In this document: in pieces, positions 42,044 to 52,663 of the stretch
How positions within the stretch are numbered: position 1 is the first letter of the stretch
Layout: every line of letters begins with the position of its first letter
NCBI GenBank assembly: GCA_945861625.1
Contig: CAMAVI010000001.1
Location: forward strand, 17,944 to 81,943
From: Candidatus Sulfopaludibacter sp. SbA3
GTDB taxonomy: Bacteria > Acidobacteriota > Terriglobia > Bryobacterales > Bryobacteraceae
DNA length: 64,000 nucleotides
Reading direction: 5' to 3'
Translations under genes and position numbers: made by a program
The notes under the pieces: model-generated
Told to the model about the DNA's origin: nothing
Seen by the model: only the letters and a program-made list of their open reading frames with translations
Database searches by the model: none

Positions 42044-42982
42044 CTATTTGTCCCCAATCGCCAGCAGCGTCTCGAAATGTGGCGACTCGGCTTCGCGGTG
42101 GACGACGGAAGTTTCCGTGTTCTTGAAGCCCGCCTCGCGCAGGTAGCGGCCGACTTCGACTTCGGTGAAGCCCAGCCACACGTCGGCGTAGAGTTCGCGG
42201 GCCTCGGCGTAGGCGTGCCGTAGCAAATCCAGCACAACGATGCGGCCACCGGGCTTTAGGATACGGTGGGCTTCGGTGACAGCTTGCTCCGGGTGTTGGG
42301 CGTGATGCAGCGCCTGGCTGAAGAAGGCCAGGTCCACGGTCGCGCTGCGGATGGGGATGTCTTCGATATCGCCGAAGCGGTATTCCAGGTTCGTCACGCC
42401 GTGTTTGCGCGCCAGCTCCGTACCGTATTCGACCATTTTTTCAGAATTGTCGATGGCGATGACCTTCTTGGCCCGGCGGGCCAGGAGCTGCGAGAACGTA
42501 CCTTCGCCCGCGCCCAGATCGGCGACGATCATCGGCGGCATCAAGGTGAGCAGAGTTTCCGCCAGTCCTTCCCACGACCGCCCCGGCACATACTGCCGGC
42601 CGAACTTGCCGGCCAGTTCGTCGAAGTACGCGCGGACTTTATCCTGGCGGCGGCGCATGATCAGATGCAGGGCTTCGGCGTCGTGCTCGGTTTCGGGGAC
42701 TTCCGCGGCGGCGCCCTGCAGCACACTCATCAGTTGTTCGAAGGCTTTGGCTTCGGCCGGACGCGGGGCGCGGAGGCGATAGAGGATGCTCTTGCCGCTG
42801 CGCCGGTCTTCGACCAAACCCGCGCTCTTTAGTTGCGCCAAGAGTGTCGATATGCGGCTTTGGCGCATATTCAGGATCTGCTGCAGCTCGGCGACGGAGA
42901 TTTCCTCCTTCGCCACCAGCAGCACAATACGCAACCGGCCGGGGTCGGCGAGCAGGCGAAGATTTTGCAGGATTGACGCCAC
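42044..42982 (-). CDS. ArsR-family HTH regulator fused to SAM-dependent methyltransferase (SahR-like)
   Basis: N-terminal ArsR HTH (LRLLADPGRLRIVLLVAKEEISVAELQQILNMRQSRISTLLAQLKSAGLVEDRR) plus methyltransferase VADLGAGEGTFSQLLA; divergent from ahcY-metK; GTG start. Confidence 0.9.
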   Translation of the reverse strand: MASILQNLRLLADPGRLRIVLLVAKEEISVAELQQILNMRQSRISTLLAQLKSAGLVEDRRSGKSILYRLRAPRPAEAKAFEQLMSVLQGAAAEVPETEHDAEALHLIMRRRQDKVRAYFDELAGKFGRQYVPGRSWEGLAETLLTLMPPMIVADLGAGEGTFSQLLARRAKKVIAIDNSEKMVEYGTELARKHGVTNLEYRFGDIEDIPIRSATVDLAFFSQALHHAQHPEQAVTEAHRILKPGGRIVVLDLLRHAYAEARELYADVWLGFTEVEVGRYLREAGFKNTETSVVHREAESPHFETLLAIGDK

Positions 42983-43000
42983 GGTGGGTCCTGATTTAAT

Positions 43001-43028
43001 ATATCAACATATCCAGATTGGTAGATAT
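43001..43028. promoter_or_regulatory. Imperfect inverted repeat, candidate ArsR/SahR operator
   Basis: ATATCAAC (43001-43008) - 12 nt - GTAGATAT (43021-43028); 7/8 half-site match, between divergent regulator and ahcY. Confidence 0.55.
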
Positions 43029-43041
43029 AAGAGGGAGGCAA

Positions 43042-44469
43042 ATGAGTATCGCTACTGAAAATATTGCCGCTACGTACAAAGTCGCCGACATGAGCTTGGC
43101 CGAGTGGGGCCGCAAAGAGATTTCCATCGCCGAGCAGGAAATGCCCGGCTTGATGTCGATTCGTGGAAAATATGCCGTGGGCAAGCCGCTCCAGGGCGTG
43201 CGCGTCACCGGCTCGCTGCACATGACCATTCAGACGGCGGTGCTGATTGAGACGCTGGCGGATCTGGGTGCGTCGGTGCGTTGGGCGAGTTGCAACATCT
43301 TTTCCACCCAGGATCATGCCGCCGCCGCGATCGCTGCCACCGGAGTTCCGGTGTTTGCCTGGAAAGGCGAGACGCTGGAAGAATATTGGTGGTGCACGTA
43401 TCAGGCGATCAGCCATCCCGGCGGCAAGGGTCCCGAGTTGGTGGTCGACGACGGCGGCGATGTGACGCTGCTGATCCACAAAGGCTACGAACTGGAGAAC
43501 GGCAGCGACTGGGTGAACACGCCTTCTGAAAGCCACGAAGAGAAGGTCATCAAGGACCTCCTCAAGCAGGTTCACAAGGAGAATCCCAACCATTGGCGGA
43601 CGCTGGTGAAGGACTGGCGCGGCGTGTCCGAGGAAACTACAACCGGCGTGCACCGTTTGTACAAGATGCAGGAAGAAGGCAAGCTCCTGGTACCGGCGAT
43701 CAACGTGAACGACTCGGTGACGAAGTCCAAGTTTGACAACTTGTATGGGTGCCGCGAGTCGCTTGCGGATGGCATCAAGCGTGCCACCGACGTGATGGTG
43801 GCGGGCAAGGTGGCCGTCATCTGCGGTTACGGCGATGTGGGTAAAGGCTCGGCGCACTCGCTGCGCGGCATGGGCGCACGCGTGGTGGTCACCGAGATCG
43901 ATCCGATCAACGCGTTGCAGGCCGCGATGGAAGGGTTCGAAGTTACCACGGTCGAAGACACACTGGGCCGCGGCGATATTTATGTAACGACCACGGGTAA
44001 TGTCGACATCATTACGCTGGAGCATATGTCGCGCATGAAGGATCAGGCCATCGTCTGCAACATCGGCCACTTCGACAACGAAATTCAGGTCGACCCGCTA
44101 AACCAGGCTCCCGGTGTGAAGAAGACCAACATCAAGCCGCAGGTGGACATGTACACGTTCCCCGGCGGCCGCAGCATCTTCCTGCTGGCCGAAGGACGCC
44201 TGGTGAACCTGGGCTGCGCCACCGGCCACCCCAGCTTCGTCATGAGCAACAGCTTCAGCAACCAGACGCTGGCGCAGTTGGACCTGTGGAAGAACAAGGA
44301 CACGTATAAAGTGGGTGTCTATACGCTTTCGAAAAAACTGGACGAAGAAGTCGCCCGGTTGCATTTGGAAAAGATCGGCGTGAAACTGACCACGCTGAGC
44401 AAGAAACAGGCCGACTACCTGGGCGTGCCCGTGGAAGGCCCCTACAAGCCGGATCATTATCGGTACTAA
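43042..44469 (+). CDS. ahcY: Adenosylhomocysteinase
   Basis: [45 protein letters not shown]; ends DHYRY. Confidence 0.98.
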   Translation: MSIATENIAATYKVADMSLAEWGRKEISIAEQEMPGLMSIRGKYAVGKPLQGVRVTGSLHMTIQTAVLIETLADLGASVRWASCNIFSTQDHAAAAIAATGVPVFAWKGETLEEYWWCTYQAISHPGGKGPELVVDDGGDVTLLIHKGYELENGSDWVNTPSESHEEKVIKDLLKQVHKENPNHWRTLVKDWRGVSEETTTGVHRLYKMQEEGKLLVPAINVNDSVTKSKFDNLYGCRESLADGIKRATDVMVAGKVAVICGYGDVGKGSAHSLRGMGARVVVTEIDPINALQAAMEGFEVTTVEDTLGRGDIYVTTTGNVDIITLEHMSRMKDQAIVCNIGHFDNEIQVDPLNQAPGVKKTNIKPQVDMYTFPGGRSIFLLAEGRLVNLGCATGHPSFVMSNSFSNQTLAQLDLWKNKDTYKVGVYTLSKKLDEEVARLHLEKIGVKLTTLSKKQADYLGVPVEGPYKPDHYRY

Positions 44470-44481
44470 AGAGGAATATTC

Positions 44482-45648
44482 ATGGCAGATAAAATGCGAC
44501 ACATTTTCACGTCCGAATCGGTGAGCGAAGGCCACCCGGATAAGATGGCGGATCAGATTTCCGACGCCGTGCTGGACGCGGTGCTGAAAGACGATCCCAA
44601 TGGCCGCGTGGCCTGCGAAGTGCTGGTCACCACCGGCATTTGCGTGGTGGCGGGCGAAATCACCACAACCACGTATGTGGACGTGCCGAAGCTGGCGCGC
44701 GAAGTCATTAATGACATCGGATTCAACGACGCCCGCATGGGTTTCGACGCCAAAACTTGCGGAATCCTCAATACGATTCAGAGCCAATCCCCGGATATCG
44801 CCATGGGCGTGGATACCGGCGGCGCCGGCGATCAGGGCTTGATGTTCGGCTACGCCTGCGACGAAACGCCGGAACTAATGCCGCTGCCGATTATGCTGGC
44901 GCACAAGCTGGTCCGCCAGCAGAGCGACGTCCGCCGCGATGGCAAGCTGGTGTACCTGCGGCCCGACGCCAAGAGCCAGGTCAGCGTGGAGTACTCGGGC
45001 GGCCAGCCGGTGCGCATCGATGCGGTGGTCTTATCGACGCAGCACGATGACGATGTCAGCACCGAGCAGCTTCGCGCGGACGTGAAGAAGTACATCATCG
45101 ATCCCATCGTGGGCGGCAGCATGGTCGATTCGCAGACCAAGTATCACATCAACCCCACTGGGCGTTTTGTGATCGGCGGTCCGCATGGCGATACCGGTCT
45201 GACCGGACGCAAGATCATCGTCGACACCTACGGCGGCATGGGCCGTCACGGCGGCGGCGCTTTCTCGGGTAAGGATCCGACGAAGGTGGACCGCTCGGCG
45301 TGCTACATGGCGCGTTACGTGGCCAAGAACCTGGTTGCGGCCGGCCTTGCTCAGCGCTGCGAAGTGCAGTTGGCTTACGCGATCGGCGTGGCCGAACCCG
45401 TGTCGGTTATGGTCGACGCGTTCGGCACCGGCACGGTTCCCGAAGAGCGCATGGTGGAAATTGTCCGCGCGACCTTCAATCTGACGCCCAAGGGCATGAT
45501 CGAAACGTTGAAGCTGCGCCGCCCGATCTACCGTAAGACCGCGGCGTACGGACACTTCGGCCGCACCGAAGAGACCTTTACGTGGGAAGCCACCGACAAG
45601 GCCAAGGCAATCAAGGAAGCCGCGCACGCCACGGCGGCGGCGCGCTAA
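44482..45648 (+). CDS. metK: S-adenosylmethionine synthetase
   Basis: [53 protein letters not shown]. Confidence 0.98.
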   Translation: MADKMRHIFTSESVSEGHPDKMADQISDAVLDAVLKDDPNGRVACEVLVTTGICVVAGEITTTTYVDVPKLAREVINDIGFNDARMGFDAKTCGILNTIQSQSPDIAMGVDTGGAGDQGLMFGYACDETPELMPLPIMLAHKLVRQQSDVRRDGKLVYLRPDAKSQVSVEYSGGQPVRIDAVVLSTQHDDDVSTEQLRADVKKYIIDPIVGGSMVDSQTKYHINPTGRFVIGGPHGDTGLTGRKIIVDTYGGMGRHGGGAFSGKDPTKVDRSACYMARYVAKNLVAAGLAQRCEVQLAYAIGVAEPVSVMVDAFGTGTVPEERMVEIVRATFNLTPKGMIETLKLRRPIYRKTAAYGHFGRTEETFTWEATDKAKAIKEAAHATAAAR

Positions 45649-45680
45649 GCTCTCCAGCGTAGCCGTTCAACTTCACTTGC

Positions 45681-45710
45681 AAAACAGCCACTCGAAAGGG
45701 TGGCTGTTTT
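45681..45710 (+). terminator. Intrinsic terminator after metK (possibly bidirectional)
   Basis: aaaacagccac-tcgaaagg-gtggctgtttt: perfect 11-bp stem with T-rich 3' side. Confidence 0.8.
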
Positions 45711-45754
45711 CTGTTTGAGCGACACTTGCGTGAAAGGGCAGTACAATCAGGATA

Positions 45755-45949
45755 GTGAAGGTCAAGGACCTGATCCGTATGGTCGAATCCGACGGCTGGA
45801 AACATGTTCGAACCACGGGAAGCCACCGGCATTTCAAGCACCCGAGCAAGCCGAGCGTGGTGACGATTCCAGGCCGTATGGGCGACGACGTGCCGATTGG
45901 AACCATGAAATCGATTCTTCGGGCTGCTGGTCTGGGAGACAAGAAATGA
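45755..45949 (+). CDS. hicA: HicA-type toxin
   Basis: MKVKDLIRMVESDGWKHVRTTGSHRHFKHPSKPSVVTIPG. Confidence 0.92.
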   Translation: MKVKDLIRMVESDGWKHVRTTGSHRHFKHPSKPSVVTIPGRMGDDVPIGTMKSILRAAGLGDKK

Positions 45950-46170
45950 ACACCAAGTATGCGGTTATCTTCGAGCGCGCCGAGAACAACTGGGCCGCCT
46001 ACGTTCCGGATCTTCCAGGTTGTATCACCACCGGAAGGACGCTCGAAGAGACCAAAGCGAATATCCATGAGGCGATTCGCGGCCACTTAGCAACCATGCG
46101 TGAATATGGCGATCCGGTTCCCGAGCCCATAAGTTTGGCGGGAGAGGTCGAAGTTACGACGGCGGCCTGA
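45946..46170 (+). CDS. hicB: HicB-type antitoxin
   Basis: MNTKYAVIFERAENNWAAYVPDLPGCITTGRTLEETKANIHEAIRGHL; ATGA overlap with hicA. Confidence 0.92.
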   Translation: MNTKYAVIFERAENNWAAYVPDLPGCITTGRTLEETKANIHEAIRGHLATMREYGDPVPEPISLAGEVEVTTAA

Positions 46171-46224
46171 GGGCCGGGATCAGCGAATTACGTCTGGAGC
46201 GTGCATGAACTTCTGAAGGCAGAT

Positions 46225-46506
46225 TTATAGGCCCAGAGTATCTCTCGCAACGCGAATATCGTCCTCGGTAAACGGGGGGCATCCGCGGTCGATAACTATC
46301 TGTTCCAAACTTCGTCCGCCCTTCTGATGCAATTTCCAGCCATTGTCTTGACGCGGACCGCGGAGAACCCTTTGGACAAACGCGATCAACTCATCGGGCT
46401 GGCCCTCATAGCGTCGCCAATTCGCAAACCTTTTGGCCGCACCTTCGTTGATGAACTCCGCCGTGTCGGACTCGCACCGTCCAAGTTCGTTCACGAGATC
46501 GGACAT
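46225..46506 (-). CDS. Hypothetical protein
   Basis: 93-aa ORF in otherwise non-coding interval; non-biased composition. Confidence 0.5.
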   Translation of the reverse strand: MSDLVNELGRCESDTAEFINEGAAKRFANWRRYEGQPDELIAFVQRVLRGPRQDNGWKLHQKGGRSLEQIVIDRGCPPFTEDDIRVARDTLGL

Positions 46507-46594
46507 TGCTTGATTATAAAGTCAGCAACACAGATTTGGCGCACCATCCGAGCATTCTGACGGCGGCGGAGGGCTCCACGCTATATTTGTGTAG

Positions 46595-47926
46595 ATGGCT
46601 TTGATTGAAGGTTGTAAGCATTCCCTCGAGATTACGGTTCCCGCCGCGGAAGTAGAGAAAGAGACCGAGCGCGCCGCCGCTGCGATCCAAGTGAAAGTCC
46701 GGCTGCCGGGTTTCCGCCCGGGCAAGGCCCCGCTGGCGATGGTGAAGACGCGCTTCGCGCAAGACGTGCGCCAGGAAGTGCTGGAGAAGCTGGTTCCCCG
46801 TTTCCTCAACGCAGCGATGGAGCAGGACCGTTTACAGGCGGTCAGCCAGCCCGACATCAGCGACGTTCATCTGCACGCCGGCGAGCCGCTGCGCTTCAAG
46901 GCGGAATTCGAGGTCGCCCCTACGTTTGAGCTCGCCGAATACCAGGGCCTGACCGTCACTTACGCGGAGCCCGAAGTGACCGATGCCGACGTGATGGCGC
47001 GCATCGAGCAAATGCGCGAGCGCAAAGCGGAGTATGTGAACGAAGATCCGCGCCCGCTCGCCGATGGCGACTTCGCCGTGATTTCGCTGGAGAGCATCTC
47101 CGGCACCGAAGAGAAAGTTCAGCAGGACGAGCTGATCCTGAAGATCGGCGACGAAGCCACGATGAAGGAGTTCAGCGAGAATCTGCGCGGGGCTGCGCCG
47201 GGGGAATCGCGCGAGTTCGAGGTGACGTATCCCGAAGACTACGACCGCAAAACACTGGCGGGGAAGACCGTGCGCTTCAACGCCACAGTGAAGGCGGTGC
47301 GCCGTAAGGAACTGCCGGAACTCAACGACGATTTCGCCAAAGACCTGGGCGACTATCAAACGTTAGACGAACTGAAAGACGCAGTCCGCAAGGGGATTCT
47401 TCATGAGCGCGAACACGCCGCTCAAGACGATACCAAGCATCAACTCATCGAGAAGCTGGTGGATGCGCACGCCTTCCCGATCCCCGAGGTCTTTATCGAC
47501 CGGCAGATCGAAACGACTCTGAATACACAGTTGCAGCAATTGGCGGCGCAGGGCATCGATCCGCGATCGCTCAAATTGGATTGGGCCAAAGTTCGCGAAT
47601 CACAGAAGGGCCGCGCCGACCGCGATGTGCGTGCATCGCTGATCCTGGACAAGATCGCCGACCGCGAAGCCATCACGCCGACCCAGGAAGAAGTGGATCG
47701 CGAAGTGCAGCGCTTTGCCCGCCAGCAGCGGGAAGCGGTCGCGGTCGTCCGCGCCCAGCTTCAGAAAGACGGAACACTGAATCGGATCGCGGGCCAGATC
47801 CGCACCGAGAAGACACTCAGCTTCCTGTTCGACAAGGCCCGCAAGGAAGCGCCGAAGCCGCAAGAAGAAATAGCAGAGGATAAGAAGGCGGAAGCGGCTG
47901 CTAGCGAATCCGGCGCAGACCAGTAG
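46595..47926 (+). CDS. tig: Trigger factor
   Basis: CKHSLEITVPAAEVEKETERAAAAIQVKVRLPGFRPGKAPLAMVKTRF; PPIase-like middle domain. Confidence 0.95.
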   Translation: MALIEGCKHSLEITVPAAEVEKETERAAAAIQVKVRLPGFRPGKAPLAMVKTRFAQDVRQEVLEKLVPRFLNAAMEQDRLQAVSQPDISDVHLHAGEPLRFKAEFEVAPTFELAEYQGLTVTYAEPEVTDADVMARIEQMRERKAEYVNEDPRPLADGDFAVISLESISGTEEKVQQDELILKIGDEATMKEFSENLRGAAPGESREFEVTYPEDYDRKTLAGKTVRFNATVKAVRRKELPELNDDFAKDLGDYQTLDELKDAVRKGILHEREHAAQDDTKHQLIEKLVDAHAFPIPEVFIDRQIETTLNTQLQQLAAQGIDPRSLKLDWAKVRESQKGRADRDVRASLILDKIADREAITPTQEEVDREVQRFARQQREAVAVVRAQLQKDGTLNRIAGQIRTEKTLSFLFDKARKEAPKPQEEIAEDKKAEAAASESGADQ

Positions 47927-48917
47927 GCCCCTCTATGAGCTCCATCGTTTCCAGATACACGGCGAAAGTGCCCAGCCAGTGGCCGCCTTCGTAATGTTCT
48001 CCCGTCACGGCGGCGAGACCTGCGTCGCGGTGCGCGTCGGCGGCCATTAACAGGTGGAACCGGCGGGCATCCGTTTCGGGTAAGCCTTTGGCGATGCCGA
48101 AGAGCATCCACGCGCGGCTCAGATTCAGTCCGTCCAGGTGGGCCAGTTTGCCGTCGCCGCGGTCCGGCGATGTTACCGGGCGCAGAACGGGAATATTGGG
48201 GAGGAAGCGGGTCAACCAGTCCGCAAATTCGGGCGGTGTGCAAACGCGGCGCATGAGGTCTGCTTCCGCCAAACAGGGCGACAGAAAATCTTCACCCCCT
48301 GGCTCGAACGCCGTCGAGGCATTGACGTCTGCGTGATAGAAGCGGACGGCGGATGCGAACGCGGTTGCCTCCCGGCTGCCACCCGCGGCGCGGGCCCAAT
48401 CGATAATCAGCCCCAATGCAAACGCCGTGTTGGCATGCTGGCCGGAGCGATCCGGATATGGAAGTTTCGGCAGCCAGGATTCGAGGTGATCCGCGGCGGC
48501 CTGTTCGAGCGGTTCCAGAATCTTGGCGAGCGATGGCTTGAACCGCCGCAATTCCGTGGCCAACTGCAGCAGCCAGGCCAGGCCATAGGGCCGCTCAAAG
48601 CCGGTTCGTCCGGGGGCTTGCAGATAATTCACCTCGCCGGCGATATGCTCCTGGGTGATGTTCCCTCGCAGTGCCGCCAGCGATTCTTCGGCGAAAGGCG
48701 CGTGCGGAAACATGCGGGTCAGCCGCGCCAGCATCCAATGCCCGTGCACGGCGGAGTGCCAGTCGTAGCATCCATAAAACGCCGGAGTCAGATCGCGGGG
48801 AGGACGCGCGTCGGCATCCGAATGGAGGGAATGCGCAATCTTGCTGGGATATTCACGATGAACACAATCCAGCGCCAGGCGCGCAAAACGAGCGGCGGTA
48901 GATTCGTCTAAAAGCAC
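47901..48917 (-). CDS. DUF2891-like protein
   Basis: LTPAFYGCYDWHSAVHGHWMLARL...GQHANTAFALGLIIDWARA...AFEPGGEDFLSPCLAEADLM; GTG start inside a longer ORF. Confidence 0.8.
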   Translation of the reverse strand: MLLDESTAARFARLALDCVHREYPSKIAHSLHSDADARPPRDLTPAFYGCYDWHSAVHGHWMLARLTRMFPHAPFAEESLAALRGNITQEHIAGEVNYLQAPGRTGFERPYGLAWLLQLATELRRFKPSLAKILEPLEQAAADHLESWLPKLPYPDRSGQHANTAFALGLIIDWARAAGGSREATAFASAVRFYHADVNASTAFEPGGEDFLSPCLAEADLMRRVCTPPEFADWLTRFLPNIPVLRPVTSPDRGDGKLAHLDGLNLSRAWMLFGIAKGLPETDARRFHLLMAADAHRDAGLAAVTGEHYEGGHWLGTFAVYLETMELIEGPTGLRRIR

Positions 48918-48950
48918 AGGTAAGACTCCAGGGTACGTTATAATCAGTAG

Positions 48951-49889
<939 letters not shown>

Positions 49890-49915
49890 GCCGGTTTACT
49901 CAAACCCGAAACCCG

Positions 49916-49993
49916 GAAACCCGGGACAGTACACTCAAACACAATTTCCAATAGCGGATCAAAATGGTGTTTGAGTGTACTGTCCCGGGTTTC
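49916..49993. repeat. Perfect 27-bp inverted repeat with 24-nt spacer (REPIN/REP-like hairpin)
   Basis: GAAACCCGGGACAGTACACTCAAACAC (49916-49942) and its exact reverse complement (49967-49993). Confidence 0.92.
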
Positions 49994-50002
49994 GAGTTTC
50001 CC

Positions 50003-51337
50003 CTATTCGATTCCCATCTGAGCCAGGCGGTAGCGCAGCGCATTCCGGGTGAGCCCGAGCAGACGCGCCGCCTGGCTTTTGTTTCCGTTCGCCCGTTTGA
50101 GCGCTTCCCGGATGATGGACTGCTCATATTGATCCAGCGTCAGGCCCTCGGGCAAAAAGGCGTCCGTGGCGAACGCCTGGCGCGCGCGGCCCGGAGCCAT
50201 CTCGATCTTGATGTCGTCGGCTTCGACGCGCGGCCCGCGGGAGAGCAAGATGCTTCGCTCGATCACGTTTTCGAGCTCCCGTACGTTACCCGGCCAGTGA
50301 TAAGCAACCAGGCGCTCCATCGCACCCTCGCTGAGGTCGCCGGCAAATTTCTTGGCGAAGTGTTCCACCAAATACGGGATGTCTTCTTTGCGCTCGCGCA
50401 GCGGAGGAATGTCAATCGGAACCACATTCAAGCGGTAATACAGATCTTCGCGGAAGGTGCCCTGTTCCAGGGCGGCGCGCAAGTCTACGTTGGTTGCGGC
50501 TACTACGCGCACGTCGGTTTGCAGGGTCCTGTTGCTGCCCAGTCTCTCGAATTCACGCTCTTGCAGAATGCGCAGCAGCTTGACCTGAACCGAGGGAGGC
50601 ACGTCGCCGATTTCGTCGAGCATGACCGTTCCTGTGTTGGCCTGTTCGAATTTACCCGGCTTGGATACGTTGGCGCCCGTGAAGGCGCCCTTCTCGTAGC
50701 CGAACAATTCGCTTTCCATCAGGTTTTCCGGAATGGCCGTACAGTTGATCTTCACGAAGGGGCGGTCTTTGCGCGGGGAATTCTGATGAATGGCGCGGGC
50801 GATCACGTCCTTGCCGACGCCGCTTTCGCCTGCTAGCAGCACGGTGGCGCGCGTGGGAGCGACGCGCATGATGGTCGCGAAGATCTCCTGCATCGCGCCG
50901 CTGTGGCCGATGATGTTCTCGAACTTGTAGCGCTCACCTAGAGCCTCGCGCAGTTCGCGGTTCTCATCGCGCAGCTTGCGGACTTCCAGAGCTTTCTCGA
51001 CGACCACGCTCAGGTGGTCCAGGGAAAACGGTTTGGGCAGGAAGTCGACGGCGCCACGCTTCATGGCCTCGACAGCGTTCTCCACCGTTCCAAAAGCGGA
51101 CATGACGATGACCGGCGTGTGCGAGTTCTGTCCCTTCAATTTTTCGAGTAATTCCAGGCCATCCATGCCGGGGAGCTTCAGGTCGGTCAGGATCAAGTCG
51201 ACATCGCCGGCGAGCTTCCAGCCTTCCTCGGCCGTGCCTACGGCTTTGACGTCGTAATCCGAGCCCGCCAAGTGGAGACCAATCACGCGGCGTTGCTTTT
51301 CTTCGTCTTCGATCACCAGGATGGTGGCCTTGCGCAT
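50003..51337 (-). CDS. Sigma-54-dependent response regulator (NtrC family)
   Basis: REC domain, [43 protein letters not shown], Fis-type C-terminus. Confidence 0.95.
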   Translation of the reverse strand: MRKATILVIEDEEKQRRVIGLHLAGSDYDVKAVGTAEEGWKLAGDVDLILTDLKLPGMDGLELLEKLKGQNSHTPVIVMSAFGTVENAVEAMKRGAVDFLPKPFSLDHLSVVVEKALEVRKLRDENRELREALGERYKFENIIGHSGAMQEIFATIMRVAPTRATVLLAGESGVGKDVIARAIHQNSPRKDRPFVKINCTAIPENLMESELFGYEKGAFTGANVSKPGKFEQANTGTVMLDEIGDVPPSVQVKLLRILQEREFERLGSNRTLQTDVRVVAATNVDLRAALEQGTFREDLYYRLNVVPIDIPPLRERKEDIPYLVEHFAKKFAGDLSEGAMERLVAYHWPGNVRELENVIERSILLSRGPRVEADDIKIEMAPGRARQAFATDAFLPEGLTLDQYEQSIIREALKRANGNKSQAARLLGLTRNALRYRLAQMGIE

Positions 51338-51343
51338 GTTTTC

Positions 51344-52663
51344 CTATTGTCCCTTGAGCGGCAGGAAGATGCGAAACACACTGCCTTCGCCCGGCGTGCT
51401 GGCGACGGTGATGCGCCCGCCGTGCTCGTTCACGATCTTCGATACGATGGCCAGGCCGAAACCGATTCCTTCGGGCTTGGTTGTGAAAAACGGATTGAAA
51501 ATATTTTCCAGATTCTTGGGGTCGATGCCCGCGCCGCGATCGATCACGGAGATCTCAACCTCGTTCGCGTCGGACAGCGTCTTGACCGTGACCACGCCGC
51601 CCGCGGGACTCGCCTGCGCGGCGTTCATCAGTAAGTTGGAGATAACCCGTTCCATCAATTGCGCATCGAAACGCGCGGGGGGCACATCGGGCGAGTAATT
51701 TTTGAATACCGATACGTCGGTGCCGGCGTCTTTTTGCTCGCGCTCGAAGCGTGTGATGGCCTGGTCCAGCATGCCCGTGATATCAGCGGTTTCGAGCTTG
51801 AGATGCTGGGGCCGCGCGAAATCCAGGAAACGGGTGATCAACGAGTTGGTGCGATCCACTTCCGCGGTAATGAAACCTGCCATCTCGCGCGCAATTTCGT
51901 TTTCCTGGGAAACTTTGCGGGAGAGCAATTCAGCCGACGTCTTCATGGTGCCCAGAGGGTTGCGCAGTTCGTGCGCGAGCCCGGCCGTCAACTGACCCAA
52001 GGCCGCCAGACGCTCCGAGCGCAGCACCTCCGCCTGTGCTTCCTGCAAACTGCGGTTAGCCCGTTCTAGCTCGTCGACGACAGCCTGAGCTTTCTGCTTT
52101 TCGGATTGATTGGCGCTGGCCAGATCGTAGGTCAGATAGCCAACCACGGGAAGAAAAATGGAGCGCAGCACCAGCTCCAGCACCTGATCGTCCGGGATGA
52201 ACTGGTCTTCCCTCAGAAACTCCAGGAATGAAACGTAGACCGCGCAGGCGGCCAGCGACACGGCCGCGGTTCCGCCCAGACCGAAACTGGTTGCGCCGGA
52301 GATGACCGGCAGGAGCAGGATGAGGTAAAAGCTGCTGGATACGCCGCCGCTGACGCCGATCAGCAGGTAGCACAGCGCCAGCTTGAGAAGCACGGAGGCC
52401 AAAGCGCCGATGCGCGTCTCGGCAACCTGCACCGCGCCCAACGCGGCCAGCAGGGCGAACACCAGAGGGCTGCGGTCGGGGCTGAAGGCGGCCAGCGCCG
52501 AGAACAGCAGCAACCATACGAAATCCTGCGGTCGGACGTAACGGCGCCACGCGGTCGGCACTGAAGCTATTCTAGCGGGCCTTTCCGCGATTGTGCTTAC
52601 CTCCGCTCCGTAGACGCGCCGGAAATATGACACAATATGATGACGCAGTAGTCTTTCTCGCAT
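51344..52663 (-). CDS. Membrane sensor histidine kinase
   Basis: Six or so TM segments then LTAGLAHELRNPLGTMKTSAELLSR and GIGFGLAIVSKIVNEHGG; start uncertain. Confidence 0.92.
   Translation of the reverse strand: MRERLLRHHIVSYFRRVYGAEVSTIAERPARIASVPTAWRRYVRPQDFVWLLLFSALAAFSPDRSPLVFALLAALGAVQVAETRIGALASVLLKLALCYLLIGVSGGVSSSFYLILLLPVISGATSFGLGGTAAVSLAACAVYVSFLEFLREDQFIPDDQVLELVLRSIFLPVVGYLTYDLASANQSEKQKAQAVVDELERANRSLQEAQAEVLRSERLAALGQLTAGLAHELRNPLGTMKTSAELLSRKVSQENEIAREMAGFITAEVDRTNSLITRFLDFARPQHLKLETADITGMLDQAITRFEREQKDAGTDVSVFKNYSPDVPPARFDAQLMERVISNLLMNAAQASPAGGVVTVKTLSDANEVEISVIDRGAGIDPKNLENIFNPFFTTKPEGIGFGLAIVSKIVNEHGGRITVASTPGEGSVFRIFLPLKGQ

Noticed and set aside
42871-44070. 399-aa minus-strand ORF opposite ahcY
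   Set aside because: Antisense shadow; ahcY is unambiguous
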